Below are positions 1-8,911 of a stretch of DNA of 64,000 nt, in pieces. Under the pieces are notes generated by a model. The model had not been told where the DNA came from. It saw only the letters and a program-made list of their open reading frames with translations, and did not search any database. The DNA is from Pedobacter paludis (GTDB lineage Bacteria; Bacteroidota; Bacteroidia; Sphingobacteriales; Sphingobacteriaceae). Position numbers and translations under genes: made by a program. The DNA lies in NCBI RefSeq assembly GCF_003173575.1, contig NZ_QGNY01000006.1, positions 248,001 to 312,000 on the forward strand. Reading direction: 5' to 3'. Every line of letters starts with the position of its first letter. The first letter of the stretch is position 1.

Positions 1-1279
1 GCGTAAATTTTACCTCAGCTGCAAAGGCACCTAAGAAACGGAAGTTTCTATTGCTATTTTTAGCTGCCATTGCATTGGCTACTGGATTTTCTGAACCACC
101 TTTATAAGGATTAAAGGCATAAGTTCCGTCTGCAGCATAAATTCCGATAGTTGGTGGTGTAGTTAAAGCAGAAAGAATTGTTCCGCCTCTAGCTACGTTG
201 GCATTATCGCTAACATCCACAGAGTTTTTCTGTGTTAAAGCCGCACTTCCTGTTAATTTTAACCATTTTGTAATGTTTTGCGATCCATTAAAATGTGCCG
301 TGTATTTATCTAATTTAGCGGGATCAACCACACCTTTATCTTGTTGATAGCCAGTTGAGAATGAATAAACGCCACCTTTAATACCACCAGAAATAGATGC
401 TTGATAACTGTTTTGAGTTCCGGTGCCAAATGTTAGGTCTTGCCAATCGGTATTTTGGTTACCCAAACCATTGGTGTCATAACCTAATTCCTTCATTAAG
501 GCAACATATTGATCTCTGTTTAAAACATCTTGTTTTTGCCATAAGTTAGAAAAGCCCGTAAATGCATTAAAAGCAACTCTCAATTTATCAGAGCTTCCTT
601 TTTTGGTAGTGATTAAGATTACACCATTTGCACCGCTTGACCCGTAGATCGCTGCAGCAGAAGCATCTTTTAAAATAACCAAACTCTCTATATCGGTAGG
701 GTTTAAGAAACTTGCATCTCTTGAGGTTACGCCATCAATTACATACAATGGACTGTTAGATGCATTGATTGAAGTATTACCGCGGATGGTAATTGAAACT
801 CCTGAGCCTGGTTTGCCAGATTGAGAGCTGATTTGAACGCCAGCGGCTTTACCTTGTACCGCTTGCAAAGGATTAGTTACGGGTTGATTTTCTAAATCCT
901 TTGAAGAAATAGAAACCACCGCAGTAGTTAAATCTTTTTTGGTTGTTGTTCCGTAACCAATAACTACAACTTCATTTAGTTGCTGATTGTCATCAGATAA
1001 TGTTACGTTAACAGTTGTGCGATTATTCACAGCCTCTTCAACGGCTTTAAAACCGATGAATGAAAATTCCAATGTCGCGTTTTGTGGTGCGCTAATGGTG
1101 TATGTACCATTATCTGCAGTAGAAGCTCCTTGGCTAGATCCTTTTACTTTTACAGAAACACCAGGTAAGGGTAGACCTTTTTGATCTTTTACTTGGCCCT
1201 TTACAGTTATATTCTGCGCCCAACTCAAAGAGATTCCGCATAGAATACACACCATAAGCAATGTAAACTTTTTTCTCAT
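1..1279 (-). CDS. SusC/RagA-family TonB-dependent outer-membrane receptor, N-terminal part (runs off window start)
   Basis: The ORF reads on the minus strand from an ATG at 1279 and is still open at base 1, giving about 426 codons. It begins with a signal peptide ending LSWAQ. A carboxypeptidase-regulatory-like domain follows (about residues 22-105, with GVSVKVKGSSQGASTADNGTY), then the SusC signature VVVIGYGTT and a plug domain containing NPLQAVQGKAAGVQI, RGNTS, PLYVIDG and ILKDASAAAIYGSSGANGVI. The start of the barrel is also present. SusC proteins are outer-membrane channels that import glycans or peptides together with a SusD lipoprotein. A susD gene would be expected just beyond the window edge, so the substrate cannot be read here. 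Confidence 0.93.
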   Translation of the reverse strand, partial: MRKKFTLLMVCILCGISLSWAQNITVKGQVKDQKGLPLPGVSVKVKGSSQGASTADNGTYTISAPQNATLEFSFIGFKAVEEAVNNRTTVNVTLSDDNQQLNEVVVIGYGTTTKKDLTTAVVSISSKDLENQPVTNPLQAVQGKAAGVQISSQSGKPGSGVSITIRGNTSINASNSPLYVIDGVTSRDASFLNPTDIESLVILKDASAAAIYGSSGANGVILITTKKGSSDKLRVAFNAFTGFSNLWQKQDVLNRDQYVALMKELGYDTNGLGNQNTDWQDLTFGTGTQNSYQASISGGIKGGVYSFSTGYQQDKGVVDPAKLDKYTAHFNGSQNITKWLKLTGSAALTQKNSVDVSDNANVARGGTILSALTTPPTIGIYAADGTYAFNPYKGGSENPVANAMAAKNSNRNFRFLGAFAAEVKFT

Positions 1280-1308
1280 AATTTTTGCTCTAATTAATAT
1301 TAATGAGG

Positions 1309-1316
1309 TAAAGTTA
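1309..1316 (-). promoter_or_regulatory. Probable -7 box for the SusC gene
   Basis: The minus strand reads TAACTTTA, seven of eight matches to the Bacteroidota TAnnTTTG box. A TTG lies 21 bases further upstream, close to the usual -33 spacing. The box is about 30 bases before the ATG at 1279. The 1280-1569 gap otherwise holds AT-rich sequence with no ORF or terminator that I can see. Confidence 0.4.
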
Positions 1317-1569
1317 ACACTGAATTAACCTAATAAACAAGTTTTTCGATTAAATATTTTAGCGTAACTTATTGATAATTAGGATTTTGTATTGAAATTA
1401 ATACGCTTTAATACCGTAAGTTTTTTAGGTCTTTTAAGCTTGATTATCAGCGTTTAAGCCATATAATCATGTAGAGATACAATTCGGTTTTGATACGCTT
1501 AAATACCTATTGATTTTATTGAAAAAAAACTGTTATATATTGCATTTGTGACGCAGAAATGAAAGAATT

Positions 1570-3474
1570 CTACTCTATAACCAGCTGGCTCCAGCCATTT
1601 TTTGCAGATTTTTTTAGGGTTTTCTTCCGATCATCCATCACCTTCTTAATGCGGGCACCAAATGTCCAACAGGTACTTTGCCTAATCGATAAAAGTTCTG
1701 ATAATTTATGCGATGAGATTTTTCCCTTTGAAGAATAAATCAGGAAAATCATATAAAATGCTTTGTTAATCGGAATCCGTGTATTGTGAAATATGGTATA
1801 GGTAGTAACCGATTCTTCATAACCACATTTGCTGCATCTGCGGCTATGTAATATGTGGCCATTAAAATAATGATCGTTACTACACTTTTTACAGTGATAG
1901 CCATTTGCCCATTTCAGCTCTGCTAAAAATTCGTAGCAACTTTCTTTATCAGGATATATCTTACTAAATTCTTCAAAATCAACTTCGGTATTCATTACCC
2001 GATCTCGAGTAACTTTTTCTACATTGGTTTGAAGTTCGATATTATCATGTTCTAATAAAACATTCATTCTCGAAATTTCTTCAGCCTGTTGTTGCAAGCG
2101 TAAATTTGCTTCTTCTAAGGCCTGGTTTTTACTTTCGATAATTAATGATTTGTGATAAACTTCTCGGGTTCGCTCCTCAACCTTACTTTCTAATTCTAGG
2201 TTTAATGTATCTTTAAGCTTAGCATTTACAGCCATTTGTCTGATGATTTTCTGCTGAGCTTTATCTTTCTTCATTTTCAGAATCCGAACCTTATCACCAA
2301 TAGCAAAGGATAGGAAGACCATTTCTAATACAAAACAAAAACTAAGGCTATAATAACTAACCGCACCAAAGTTTAACCAGCTAATTCCAAGCATAATCAA
2401 AAACTTGAGCGTAAAGCCGGCAAATAGGAAGCTATAGCCTAAAACGAAGAAACGAGCTGGTTGGTAACCATTTTTGTAAATGTAAATTCCTGTAAAGAAG
2501 GCAACAGCTAGAGGGATAGCCTCTATAAATTTATAACTGAATAAGGTTTGATCAAATAGATAACAGTAAACAAAAAATGCCAATCTAAAGGCAATTACTC
2601 CAATAATTAATTTATTTAATTTGGGGGCTTTTGCTTTTACAAAAAGTAGCTCTCGGGTAAAAAGAAGTGCAAAAATACTGGTTGCACAAAGTGCAAATGC
2701 ATAGGCAACCTGATTCCAAGCCGGTGCATTAGGCCATAAATATTGATAAGCAATACCATCTGTGCTCATCTCAAAAAAACCAACGCTTAAATTATACAGC
2801 ACATAATATAAATATTGCTTTTGCCTAATAGCGATAAACATAATCAGATTATAAAAACTGAAAACGAGAATCATTCCATAAAATATTCCAAAATAGAAGT
2901 ACTCATCTAAAGCGTAAGAGATAAACCATTCTGCAGTTCTGAGCACAATGATTACATCGGAAATTTGCGAGGATTTTATTTTAAAATAATAGGTCTGCGT
3001 TTCATTTCCCTTATTTTCAATTGGAATTTCGAAATTTTTATGGTGAATTAACCTTTTATTAAATGCTCTTGCATCACCAAGTTCCTCTACTTTAAAGCTA
3101 CGGTCGCTTTGAGGGATGTACGCTGTGATATGATCGATTGTTTGATCAAAAAATTCCAGTATGAATGGTTTTTTTGCCAAATCATTTTTCTTGATCTTAA
3201 TCCGAAACCAATATGTTTTGTTTAGTTCTTTGGTTTGTGGCGTACTCGTAATACTTGCCTTGAATTTTTTTTCAAAATTTTCGCCTTTAACCTCATTGAA
3301 AGAAAGAGTTCCGCTTGCATCTTCTATAACTTCAATTTGCTTAAAGGTAAAAATGTGTTGGGCAACTGAATCTTGAATTTCTACAGGTTGCTGTGCCTTT
3401 AAGCCAAAAGCAGTAAAGCTTATGATTGCAACTGTAAAAAGAAATTTGTTTTTAATATAAGATGGAATCAACAT
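1570..3474 (-). CDS. 7TM-DISM membrane receptor fused to coiled coil and IS1595-type transposase zinc ribbon
   Basis: The product is 634 residues from the ATG at 3474; the TTG at 3483 lies inside a -7 box, so it was not chosen. Domains in order are: signal peptide to about residue 28 (GLKAQ), a 7TMR-DISM extracellular sensory domain (about 35-175), seven hydrophobic segments (about 188-395), and a long polar coiled coil (about 400-495, with ELESKVEERTREV). The C-terminal part has CxxC at 528/531 and CxxC at 547/550, followed by a helical region (KISSHKLSELLSIRQSTCW) that resembles the N-terminal DNA-binding part of IS1595/ISXO2 transposases. No catalytic transposase domain follows. 7TM-DISM proteins normally end in kinase, cyclase or phosphatase domains. 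Here the output may be direct DNA binding from the membrane, which is inference. The gene stands alone, upstream of the susC-like gene on the same strand. Confidence 0.85.
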   Translation of the reverse strand: MLIPSYIKNKFLFTVAIISFTAFGLKAQQPVEIQDSVAQHIFTFKQIEVIEDASGTLSFNEVKGENFEKKFKASITSTPQTKELNKTYWFRIKIKKNDLAKKPFILEFFDQTIDHITAYIPQSDRSFKVEELGDARAFNKRLIHHKNFEIPIENKGNETQTYYFKIKSSQISDVIIVLRTAEWFISYALDEYFYFGIFYGMILVFSFYNLIMFIAIRQKQYLYYVLYNLSVGFFEMSTDGIAYQYLWPNAPAWNQVAYAFALCATSIFALLFTRELLFVKAKAPKLNKLIIGVIAFRLAFFVYCYLFDQTLFSYKFIEAIPLAVAFFTGIYIYKNGYQPARFFVLGYSFLFAGFTLKFLIMLGISWLNFGAVSYYSLSFCFVLEMVFLSFAIGDKVRILKMKKDKAQQKIIRQMAVNAKLKDTLNLELESKVEERTREVYHKSLIIESKNQALEEANLRLQQQAEEISRMNVLLEHDNIELQTNVEKVTRDRVMNTEVDFEEFSKIYPDKESCYEFLAELKWANGYHCKKCSNDHYFNGHILHSRRCSKCGYEESVTTYTIFHNTRIPINKAFYMIFLIYSSKGKISSHKLSELLSIRQSTCWTFGARIKKVMDDRKKTLKKSAKNGWSQLVIE

Positions 3475-3480
3475 CGACAG

Positions 3481-3488
3481 CAAAGGTA
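3481..3488 (-). promoter_or_regulatory. -7 box TACCTTTG for the 7TM-DISM gene
   Basis: The minus strand carries a perfect TAnnTTTG box. Only six bases separate it from the ATG at 3474, so the transcript would have almost no leader. This decides against the in-frame TTG at 3483. No good -33 TTG is visible at the usual distance. Confidence 0.5.
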
Positions 3489-3537
3489 CAAAATTGTATG
3501 TATCTGCTATCTATAACGTAATCAGCTGAATTTCATT

Positions 3538-4842
3538 TTAAAAGACAAGAGAGATACTTGTGCCTTTTTGTTCTTCGGATTTTATCTCCACATCAATTTT
3601 ATGAAATTTGGCAATACTCTGTACAATGGCCAAGCCTAAACCAAATCCATTTTCTTCTGTATTGCCTCGCTTGAAGCGATCGAAAGCATTTTCTACCAAC
3701 GCTGCACTCATGCCTGATCCTGTATCGCTGATGGTTAAAACATATTGATGATGATCTTTTTTGCCAAGGATATTTAAGGCTCCTCCATCAATATTGTATT
3801 TTATAGCGTTGTTAATGATATTGATTAATAAGGTATGAATCAGTGCTTTATTTCCGGTAAAATTAAATTCATCTTCTAAATATAATGAATAAGAAATATT
3901 TTTATCCACGATTCTATCCTCCAGATCCTCGTAAATATCAACGAGTTCTTGCTTGAGATTGATTTCTTCTGTTTTTAAATATTGGTTATTTTCTACTTTT
4001 GAAATCAGCAAAAGGCTATTTATAATTACTTTTAAGCGATTCAGGGTTTTTAAGGAGGCATAAATTTTGTTCTCATGCTCTAAAGGAATACCCGATGTAT
4101 TTAGCATGTTTTCGAAACGCGTGCTCAGAATGGAAATGGGCGTAAGTAATTCATGAGAAACGTTTGCGATAAACTGCTTTTCTAATGCAAAAAGCGTATT
4201 TATCTTACGCATTAATGAGTTGATACTATTATCCAGAATTTTAAAATCATCAGTATTTGTTGGAATGTTTTCGTAATTATAATGCGAAGGATCATCAACT
4301 CGATTGATTTTCTTATCAATAATTAAATAGAATGGTTTAAGAAGAAAATTGGAAAAAGTATAATCCGTTATTAATGTAATTAACAAGGCTGCAAAAAGAA
4401 CAACAAGCATGTAAAATCTAATTACATTTTTAATGGAATCTAAGGCGGTCATGGTTTCGCCTATTTCTAAATTATACCAATTGGTGTGATATAAAAATTT
4501 GTAGTTTAAAATCCGGTAAACCTCAACATCACCTTCAATTTCTCTTTTTTCTGTAAATACCCTAGAAAGTGAATCCTTTTGATTATCTGGAATATCCGTT
4601 AATACGATAAATTCTTCCTTTAAAATATTGTAATCGGTAAAAGATTGTTGGTTGTTTAATAGACTATCAATTTCATCATCATTAAGGTGTTCTATGATTT
4701 TGTTTTTCTTTTTTATTAATCTATTATCCAGCTGGTTATAGGCAAGTCTATCTAAAGAAAATAAAATTATAGCCCCCAATACCAAGATAATGGCAATTTT
4801 GGTGATGGCATTGTACAAAGAAAACTTAACCTGTAATTTCAT
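3538..4842 (-). CDS. Two-component sensor histidine kinase
   Basis: The 434-residue protein has two membrane segments (about 12-30 and 140-163) enclosing an extracytoplasmic sensor region of about 110 residues. A dimerisation/phosphoacceptor domain follows with His230 in FIANVSHELLTPISIL. The ATPase domain has the N-box NIINNAIKYN (341-350), a DTGSG G1 box (Asp373) and a GFGLGLAI G2 box near 399-406. It lies 44 bases downstream of an OmpR-type regulator gene on the same strand and is almost certainly its partner. The architecture fits Bacteroidota kinases related to RprX or envelope-stress sensors, but the signal is not readable from sequence. Confidence 0.93.
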   Translation of the reverse strand: MKLQVKFSLYNAITKIAIILVLGAIILFSLDRLAYNQLDNRLIKKKNKIIEHLNDDEIDSLLNNQQSFTDYNILKEEFIVLTDIPDNQKDSLSRVFTEKREIEGDVEVYRILNYKFLYHTNWYNLEIGETMTALDSIKNVIRFYMLVVLFAALLITLITDYTFSNFLLKPFYLIIDKKINRVDDPSHYNYENIPTNTDDFKILDNSINSLMRKINTLFALEKQFIANVSHELLTPISILSTRFENMLNTSGIPLEHENKIYASLKTLNRLKVIINSLLLISKVENNQYLKTEEINLKQELVDIYEDLEDRIVDKNISYSLYLEDEFNFTGNKALIHTLLINIINNAIKYNIDGGALNILGKKDHHQYVLTISDTGSGMSAALVENAFDRFKRGNTEENGFGLGLAIVQSIAKFHKIDVEIKSEEQKGTSISLVF

Positions 4843-4886
4843 TTTTTGTTGGTCAATAGTTCATTTGTCATTGGTTTATTGGATAG

Positions 4887-5564
4887 CTAGCAATTTATTC
4901 TGTACCCAATGCTTCTCACAGTTTCAAACCAATCGATCGGTGTTATAGCAGCCAGTTTCTTTCTTAAATTTTTAACATGAACATCAACAAAATTCGAATC
5001 AGAGTTTACTTCTAAAATGTCGCCCCAAACGTGTTCTGTTAAGCTCATTCTAGAAACTACCCGATTTTTGTTTAATACCAGGTAATTGAAAATCTCGAAT
5101 TCTTTTTTAGTGAGGTTTAATCTTTCTTCGCCAAAGGAAACAGTTCTATTTTGAATGTTCAAGAGAAAATTATGAATGTTTACTTCGTTTTTTTCCAGTT
5201 TATGTTTTCTTCTTGTAATGGCATGCATTCTTGCCAAAAGCTCATTCAAGGAAAAAGGTTTAGGCAAATAATCGTCGGCACCTTCGTCTAAACCCTTAAT
5301 GCGATCGTCCACAGCACTTCTGGCCGTTAAAATGATTACGGCATCATCTCGATCTTTTATTGCTTTTAGCTGTTTCAGAACTTCAAAACCATCACCATCC
5401 GGTAGGCCTAGATCCAATAAAATGAAATCATAATTGTTTACAAAAATCTTTTCCTCTGCCGAGGATTTTTTCCAGGCATGTTCAACTATGAAACCTTCAT
5501 TGCTTAAGAATTCATCCATTTCCAATGCTAGGCTTTTCTCATCCTCAACGATTAGTACATTCAT
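4887..5564 (-). CDS. OmpR/PhoB-family response regulator
   Basis: This 225-residue regulator has a receiver domain with acidic pocket residues near E7-D8, phosphoacceptor Asp51 (FILLDLGLPDGDG), Thr80 (IILTA) and Lys102 (YLPKPF). A winged-helix DNA-binding domain occupies about residues 128-225 (KKEFEIFNYLVLNKNRVVSR, then VDVHVKNLRKKL and ETVRSIGYR). It is the first gene of a pair with the histidine kinase at 3538-4842. The kinase would phosphorylate Asp51 and alter promoter binding; the target genes are unknown. Confidence 0.95.
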   Translation of the reverse strand: MNVLIVEDEKSLALEMDEFLSNEGFIVEHAWKKSSAEEKIFVNNYDFILLDLGLPDGDGFEVLKQLKAIKDRDDAVIILTARSAVDDRIKGLDEGADDYLPKPFSLNELLARMHAITRRKHKLEKNEVNIHNFLLNIQNRTVSFGEERLNLTKKEFEIFNYLVLNKNRVVSRMSLTEHVWGDILEVNSDSNFVDVHVKNLRKKLAAITPIDWFETVRSIGYRINC

Positions 5565-5657
5565 TTTAGTAGTAAGTATAGTATTTAATGTCAGGTATCA
5601 TGACCAGTTGAAAAGGCCATTTTAAGCTTTGGTCCATGTTCTTTGCTCTTTAATCTT

Positions 5658-6848
5658 TTACCCTAAAGCGAAGTTAATATTTTTTAGGATGATTGAACAG
5701 GCTTCTTCAATTTCTTCTTTGGTGATGATTAATGGAGGCGCAATGCGCATGGAATTGCTACAATGCAAAAACCAATCAGATAAAAGGCCATCTAAAATAC
5801 AGGCATCTATAATTTTTTTATTGATTTCGAAACTTTCAAATTCTACAGCAAGCATTAAGCCTTTACCTCTTATTTCTTTAATGGCAGGATGGTTTAGCAG
5901 TTTTTTAAAGAGTAGGCCTTTTTCTTCTACCTCTTCAACTATTTTCTGATCAACTAATATTCGCAATGTTGCCAAGCCCGCTGCGCAACAAACTGGATGT
6001 CCTCCAAAGGTTGTCATATGTCCTAAGATTGGAGTGTGCGATAAAACCGACATAATTTCCAGTGAGCTTATAAACGCACCAATGGGCATTCCACCTCCAA
6101 TTCCTTTAGCTAACAGCAAAACATCTGGAACTACGTTATAATGTTCGAAAGCAAACATTTTTCCGCTTCTACCAAAACCCGATTGAATTTCATCGAAAAT
6201 AAGCAATGTTCCTGTTTCGTTACATTTTGTCCTTAAAGCATGCATGTAAGCCAGATCGGCCACTCTAATCCCAGCCTCACCTTGAATGGGCTCGATAAAA
6301 ACGGCTGCAATTTCTGCAGTGATTTTATCTAAGTCTGCTAATTTATTGTGCTCTATAAAACTAACATTCGGTAAAAACGGGCCATAACCAGATGAATAGA
6401 AATCGCTTTCCATTAAACTTTCTGCACCTTGTGTACTGCCATGATAGGCATTTTTGCAGGCAATAAAACCTTTTCTGCCCGTATAACGTTTGGCCAACTT
6501 CATGGCGCCTTCTACGGCTTCGGTTCCAGAATTTAAAAAATAGGTACAGCTTAATCTTTCGGGTAAAATGTCTGCCAGCGCTTTCGCAAAATTTACCTGC
6601 GGACTTTGAACATATTCTCCATAAACCATTAAATGCATATAGGTTTCTGCCTGTGCTTGAATGGCCTTAACCACCGATGCATGACAATGACCAACATTAC
6701 TTACCCCAATGCCGGCAATAAGATCGATGTGTTTTTTGCCTAATGAATCGTAAATATATATTCCTTTTGCGCTTACAAATTCTAATAAAAGAGGCTCAGG
6801 AGAGGTTTGTGCATTATGTTGTAAAAACAACTGACGTTGTGTTAGCAT
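5658..6848 (-). CDS. Class-III (acetylornithine-type) PLP-dependent aminotransferase
   Basis: The 396-residue protein has the class-III aminotransferase layout: NSGTEA near 106-111 for cofactor phosphate contact, Asp219 in LIFDEIQSGFGRSG, and the PLP Schiff-base Lys248 in LLLAKGIGGGMPIGAF. Members transfer the amino group of ornithine, acetylornithine, GABA or lysine derivatives to 2-oxoglutarate in the cytoplasm. No arginine biosynthesis genes flank it, so the substrate is uncertain and it is called by family only. It ends about 90 bases from the response regulator start. Its own ATG lies four bases after a perfect -7 box. Confidence 0.9.
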   Translation of the reverse strand: MLTQRQLFLQHNAQTSPEPLLLEFVSAKGIYIYDSLGKKHIDLIAGIGVSNVGHCHASVVKAIQAQAETYMHLMVYGEYVQSPQVNFAKALADILPERLSCTYFLNSGTEAVEGAMKLAKRYTGRKGFIACKNAYHGSTQGAESLMESDFYSSGYGPFLPNVSFIEHNKLADLDKITAEIAAVFIEPIQGEAGIRVADLAYMHALRTKCNETGTLLIFDEIQSGFGRSGKMFAFEHYNVVPDVLLLAKGIGGGMPIGAFISSLEIMSVLSHTPILGHMTTFGGHPVCCAAGLATLRILVDQKIVEEVEEKGLLFKKLLNHPAIKEIRGKGLMLAVEFESFEINKKIIDACILDGLLSDWFLHCSNSMRIAPPLIITKEEIEEACSIILKNINFALG

Positions 6849-6852
6849 GATG

Positions 6853-6860
6853 CAAAAATA
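6853..6860 (-). promoter_or_regulatory. -7 box TATTTTTG for the aminotransferase gene
   Basis: The minus strand has a perfect TAnnTTTG box whose last base is four bases from the ATG at 6848. If used, transcription would begin at or just before the start codon. It lies between the aminotransferase start and the stop of the LytTR regulator. Confidence 0.45.
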
Positions 6861-6877
6861 CGTAAATGATATTTATT

Positions 6878-7588
6878 CTAGTTTTTATTTGACATCACAT
6901 CGTAAAATCCAGCATACTTTCTACCAATTGGAATTTTCAAATCATTATTAAGTATAATATATGAACGTTCCAGAATCTTTATTTGCTTTTCAGCAATGAT
7001 AAATGATCGATGAACTTGAGAAAACCCTATCTCACTATCCAGTAAGCCTAATATTTCAGATAAACTGGAATTTGAAGAGGTCGATCCAGTCTTAGTGAAA
7101 ATTTTAGTTGATCGCTCTTGCGCTTCTACTGCTATGATCTCAGCAATATTCAGTTTTATAAATTGGTTACGTTGTACTGTACTTTTTACCAAAATAAATT
7201 CTTTTGCATTTTGATGTATAACTGGGTTAAGCATACTGAGCAATTTTTGGGTGGTTTGTTTAAACCTTGTTGTTGATATTGGTTTCAATAAAAAATCATC
7301 AGCATCTAGCTCATAAGAATTAATGGCATAGCTGGCATATGCAGTGGTGAATACTAACTTTTTAACCTTATTCTTAATTCTCTTGGCTAATTCTAAACCA
7401 TTCATTTCAGGCATTTGTATATCCAAAAACACAATATCAATAGGGTTTACGGATTTTTCTATGGTTGCTAGGGCAACTAATGGGTTGGTATAGGTTTTTA
7501 GTAATTTAAGCTGGGGCTGTTCAGCTATGTAGTCAGTTAAAAGTTCTAAAGCTGAAAATTCATCATCAATAGCAATACAAGTGTTCAT
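6878..7588 (-). CDS. LytTR-family (LytR/AlgR) response regulator
   Basis: The 236-residue protein has a receiver domain with Asp56 in DIVFLDIQMPEMNG, a TTAYASYA switch segment and Lys102 in FLLKPIS. A LytTR DNA-binding domain follows (about 135-233) with FILVKSTVQRNQFIKLNIAEI, FSQVHRSFIIA and the end IPIGRKYAGFYDVM. LytTR domains bind paired direct repeats spaced by about two helical turns. No histidine kinase is adjacent, so it is an orphan here. It is divergent from the small exported protein gene at 7844, and a 21-nt-period direct repeat lies in the shared upstream region. Confidence 0.93.
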   Translation of the reverse strand: MNTCIAIDDEFSALELLTDYIAEQPQLKLLKTYTNPLVALATIEKSVNPIDIVFLDIQMPEMNGLELAKRIKNKVKKLVFTTAYASYAINSYELDADDFLLKPISTTRFKQTTQKLLSMLNPVIHQNAKEFILVKSTVQRNQFIKLNIAEIIAVEAQERSTKIFTKTGSTSSNSSLSEILGLLDSEIGFSQVHRSFIIAEKQIKILERSYIILNNDLKIPIGRKYAGFYDVMSNKN

Positions 7589-7713
7589 ATTTTATTCCTT
7601 AGTTGAGCGTTAAAATTGGATATCTTTATTTAAGGAATGATTGTAACAAAATTATATATTTAACCAAATACAACAAAAAATAATTGTATTAAAATAATTA
7701 TTAAGGTAAAATA

Positions 7714-7752
7714 TGTCATTCGTGTCACTTCGTTTGTCATTCATGTCATTTC
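7714..7752. promoter_or_regulatory. Imperfect 21-nt-period direct repeat, possible LytTR-type operator
   Basis: Two 17-base copies at 7715-7731 and 7736-7752 differ at three positions. Each contains two TGTCAYT-like cores, at 7714, 7723, 7735 and 7744. A period of exactly two DNA turns matches the geometry of LytTR sites, although the bases do not match the published AlgR/LytR consensus well. It lies in the 255-bp gap between the divergent LytTR gene and the small exported protein gene. A meaningless simple repeat is the alternative. Confidence 0.35.
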
Positions 7753-7843
7753 ATTAGCTGTTGGTGAAAAAAATATTATTTTAGCTTTTAATCGGTGAGG
7801 TTTGAGGTAATTAATTAAAAATTAACCTTAAACAAAAAACAAA

Positions 7844-8077
7844 ATGAAAAAACTATTATTTGCTGCCATGATGTGCTTAATGAGCATAGGAACATTTGCG
7901 AGTAGCATCCCGGTTTTAATTAAAAGCACAGAAAATGGCTTATTTCTTTGTAGAGCAACAATTATGCAATATGATGCACAAGGTAATCATATATGCGATT
8001 ACGTAGCTTATGGAAATACCTGTGCTGAAGCAATGGCAAACGCAAGGGAATTACAAGCTGAGTGCCAAGAAGATTAA
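7844..8077 (+). CDS. Small exported cysteine-containing protein, unknown function
   Basis: The 77-residue product starts MKKLLFAAMMCLMSIGTFAS, a clear signal peptide. About 57 mature residues remain, with four cysteines at 36, 51, 60 and 74 (LCRAT, ICDYV, NTCAEA, AECQED), enough for two disulfides. The upstream context has an A-rich leader. The next gene starts about 70 bases downstream on the same strand and encodes a GLPGLI-family protein, followed by an outer-membrane barrel protein. I do not recognise a family. It could be an exported ligand or cargo of the downstream proteins, but this is only context. Confidence 0.75.
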   Translation: MKKLLFAAMMCLMSIGTFASSIPVLIKSTENGLFLCRATIMQYDAQGNHICDYVAYGNTCAEAMANARELQAECQED

Positions 8078-8146
8078 TTGCTTTTAACACTTTTTCAGAG
8101 TAATCTGGAAAAGTGTTATTATATTAAATATATTAAACACGAAATA

Positions 8147-8911
8147 ATGAAGTCATTCAAAAATAAAGTCTTTAAACTAAGTTTAGTCTTCTTGCTTTTT
8201 TCAAGTTGTGTGAATGCTCAATTGTCAGCAACAATCAATTATAAGTTGACAATCGCAGATCCTGCAACAAACTCTACAAATACAACAAATTCAATTTTAT
8301 ATATAAGCAATAATCAATCTCTCCAAATCGGTCTTGACAAAAGTGTTGCTCCTAAAGACTTGGATGATAACACAATAATTGAAATTGTAAAGGGACGACC
8401 TATTTTTATTCTTAAGGATTTTAAAAAGAAAACTTTACTTCTGTCAGACTATATTGGCATAAAAACTAGACTAGTTAAAGATACTTTGCTCAATTTTAAG
8501 TGGATAATCACTAAAGAAAAAAGAAAAATTTTAAATTTTAATTGTACAAAGGCACAATTAAATTTCAGAGGTAGGTTATATGAAGCCTGGTTTGCAAACG
8601 ATATCCCTATACAAAATGGCCCTTGGAAATTTTGTGGATTGCCGGGTCTTATCATTAAAATAAATGATGATAAGAAAATTTTCACCTATGAACTAACGGG
8701 CATCGATTTAAAAACAAAAATAGATAAAAATATTGTTTCGGTTCCATCCAGTTATTTAAAAGATGAACCAATTACCCACAAAGAATACATAATGTTATTA
8801 AATAAAAAGGTTTTGGCATATCAAAAAATGGCTAGGGTTGTACAAACTGGTAAGGAAGGGGATTATCCATCGCCAACTGTTGTTTTGCCATCAAAACAAG
8901 AAAAATTTTAA
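8147..8911 (+). CDS. GLPGLI-family exported protein
   Basis: The start is the ATG at 8147, followed by a signal peptide (LSLVFLLFSSCVNAQ); the upstream in-frame TTG at 8078 lacks this and was rejected. The 254-residue protein contains the family's namesake motif in GPWKFCGLPGLIIKI near residues 158-171. The GLPGLI family (TIGR01200) is found in Bacteroidota and has no assigned biochemical role. Members often sit next to TonB-receptor-like genes, as here. The stop codon TAA overlaps the next start codon by one base, implying translational coupling with the barrel protein. Confidence 0.92.
   Translation: MKSFKNKVFKLSLVFLLFSSCVNAQLSATINYKLTIADPATNSTNTTNSILYISNNQSLQIGLDKSVAPKDLDDNTIIEIVKGRPIFILKDFKKKTLLLSDYIGIKTRLVKDTLLNFKWIITKEKRKILNFNCTKAQLNFRGRLYEAWFANDIPIQNGPWKFCGLPGLIIKINDDKKIFTYELTGIDLKTKIDKNIVSVPSSYLKDEPITHKEYIMLLNKKVLAYQKMARVVQTGKEGDYPSPTVVLPSKQEKF

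Noticed and set aside
1570..1990. Zinc ribbon region considered as an insertion-sequence remnant
   Set aside because: It is in frame with the receptor, all four cysteines are intact, there are no terminal inverted repeats, and no catalytic transposase part follows.
5629..5949. 106-codon plus-strand frame
   Set aside because: It is antisense to the 3' end of the aminotransferase gene and has no recognisable domain or ribosome-binding site.
8078..8146. Upstream extension of the GLPGLI protein starting at a TTG
   Set aside because: The extension precedes a normal signal peptide and would bury it; the ATG at 8147 is the better start.
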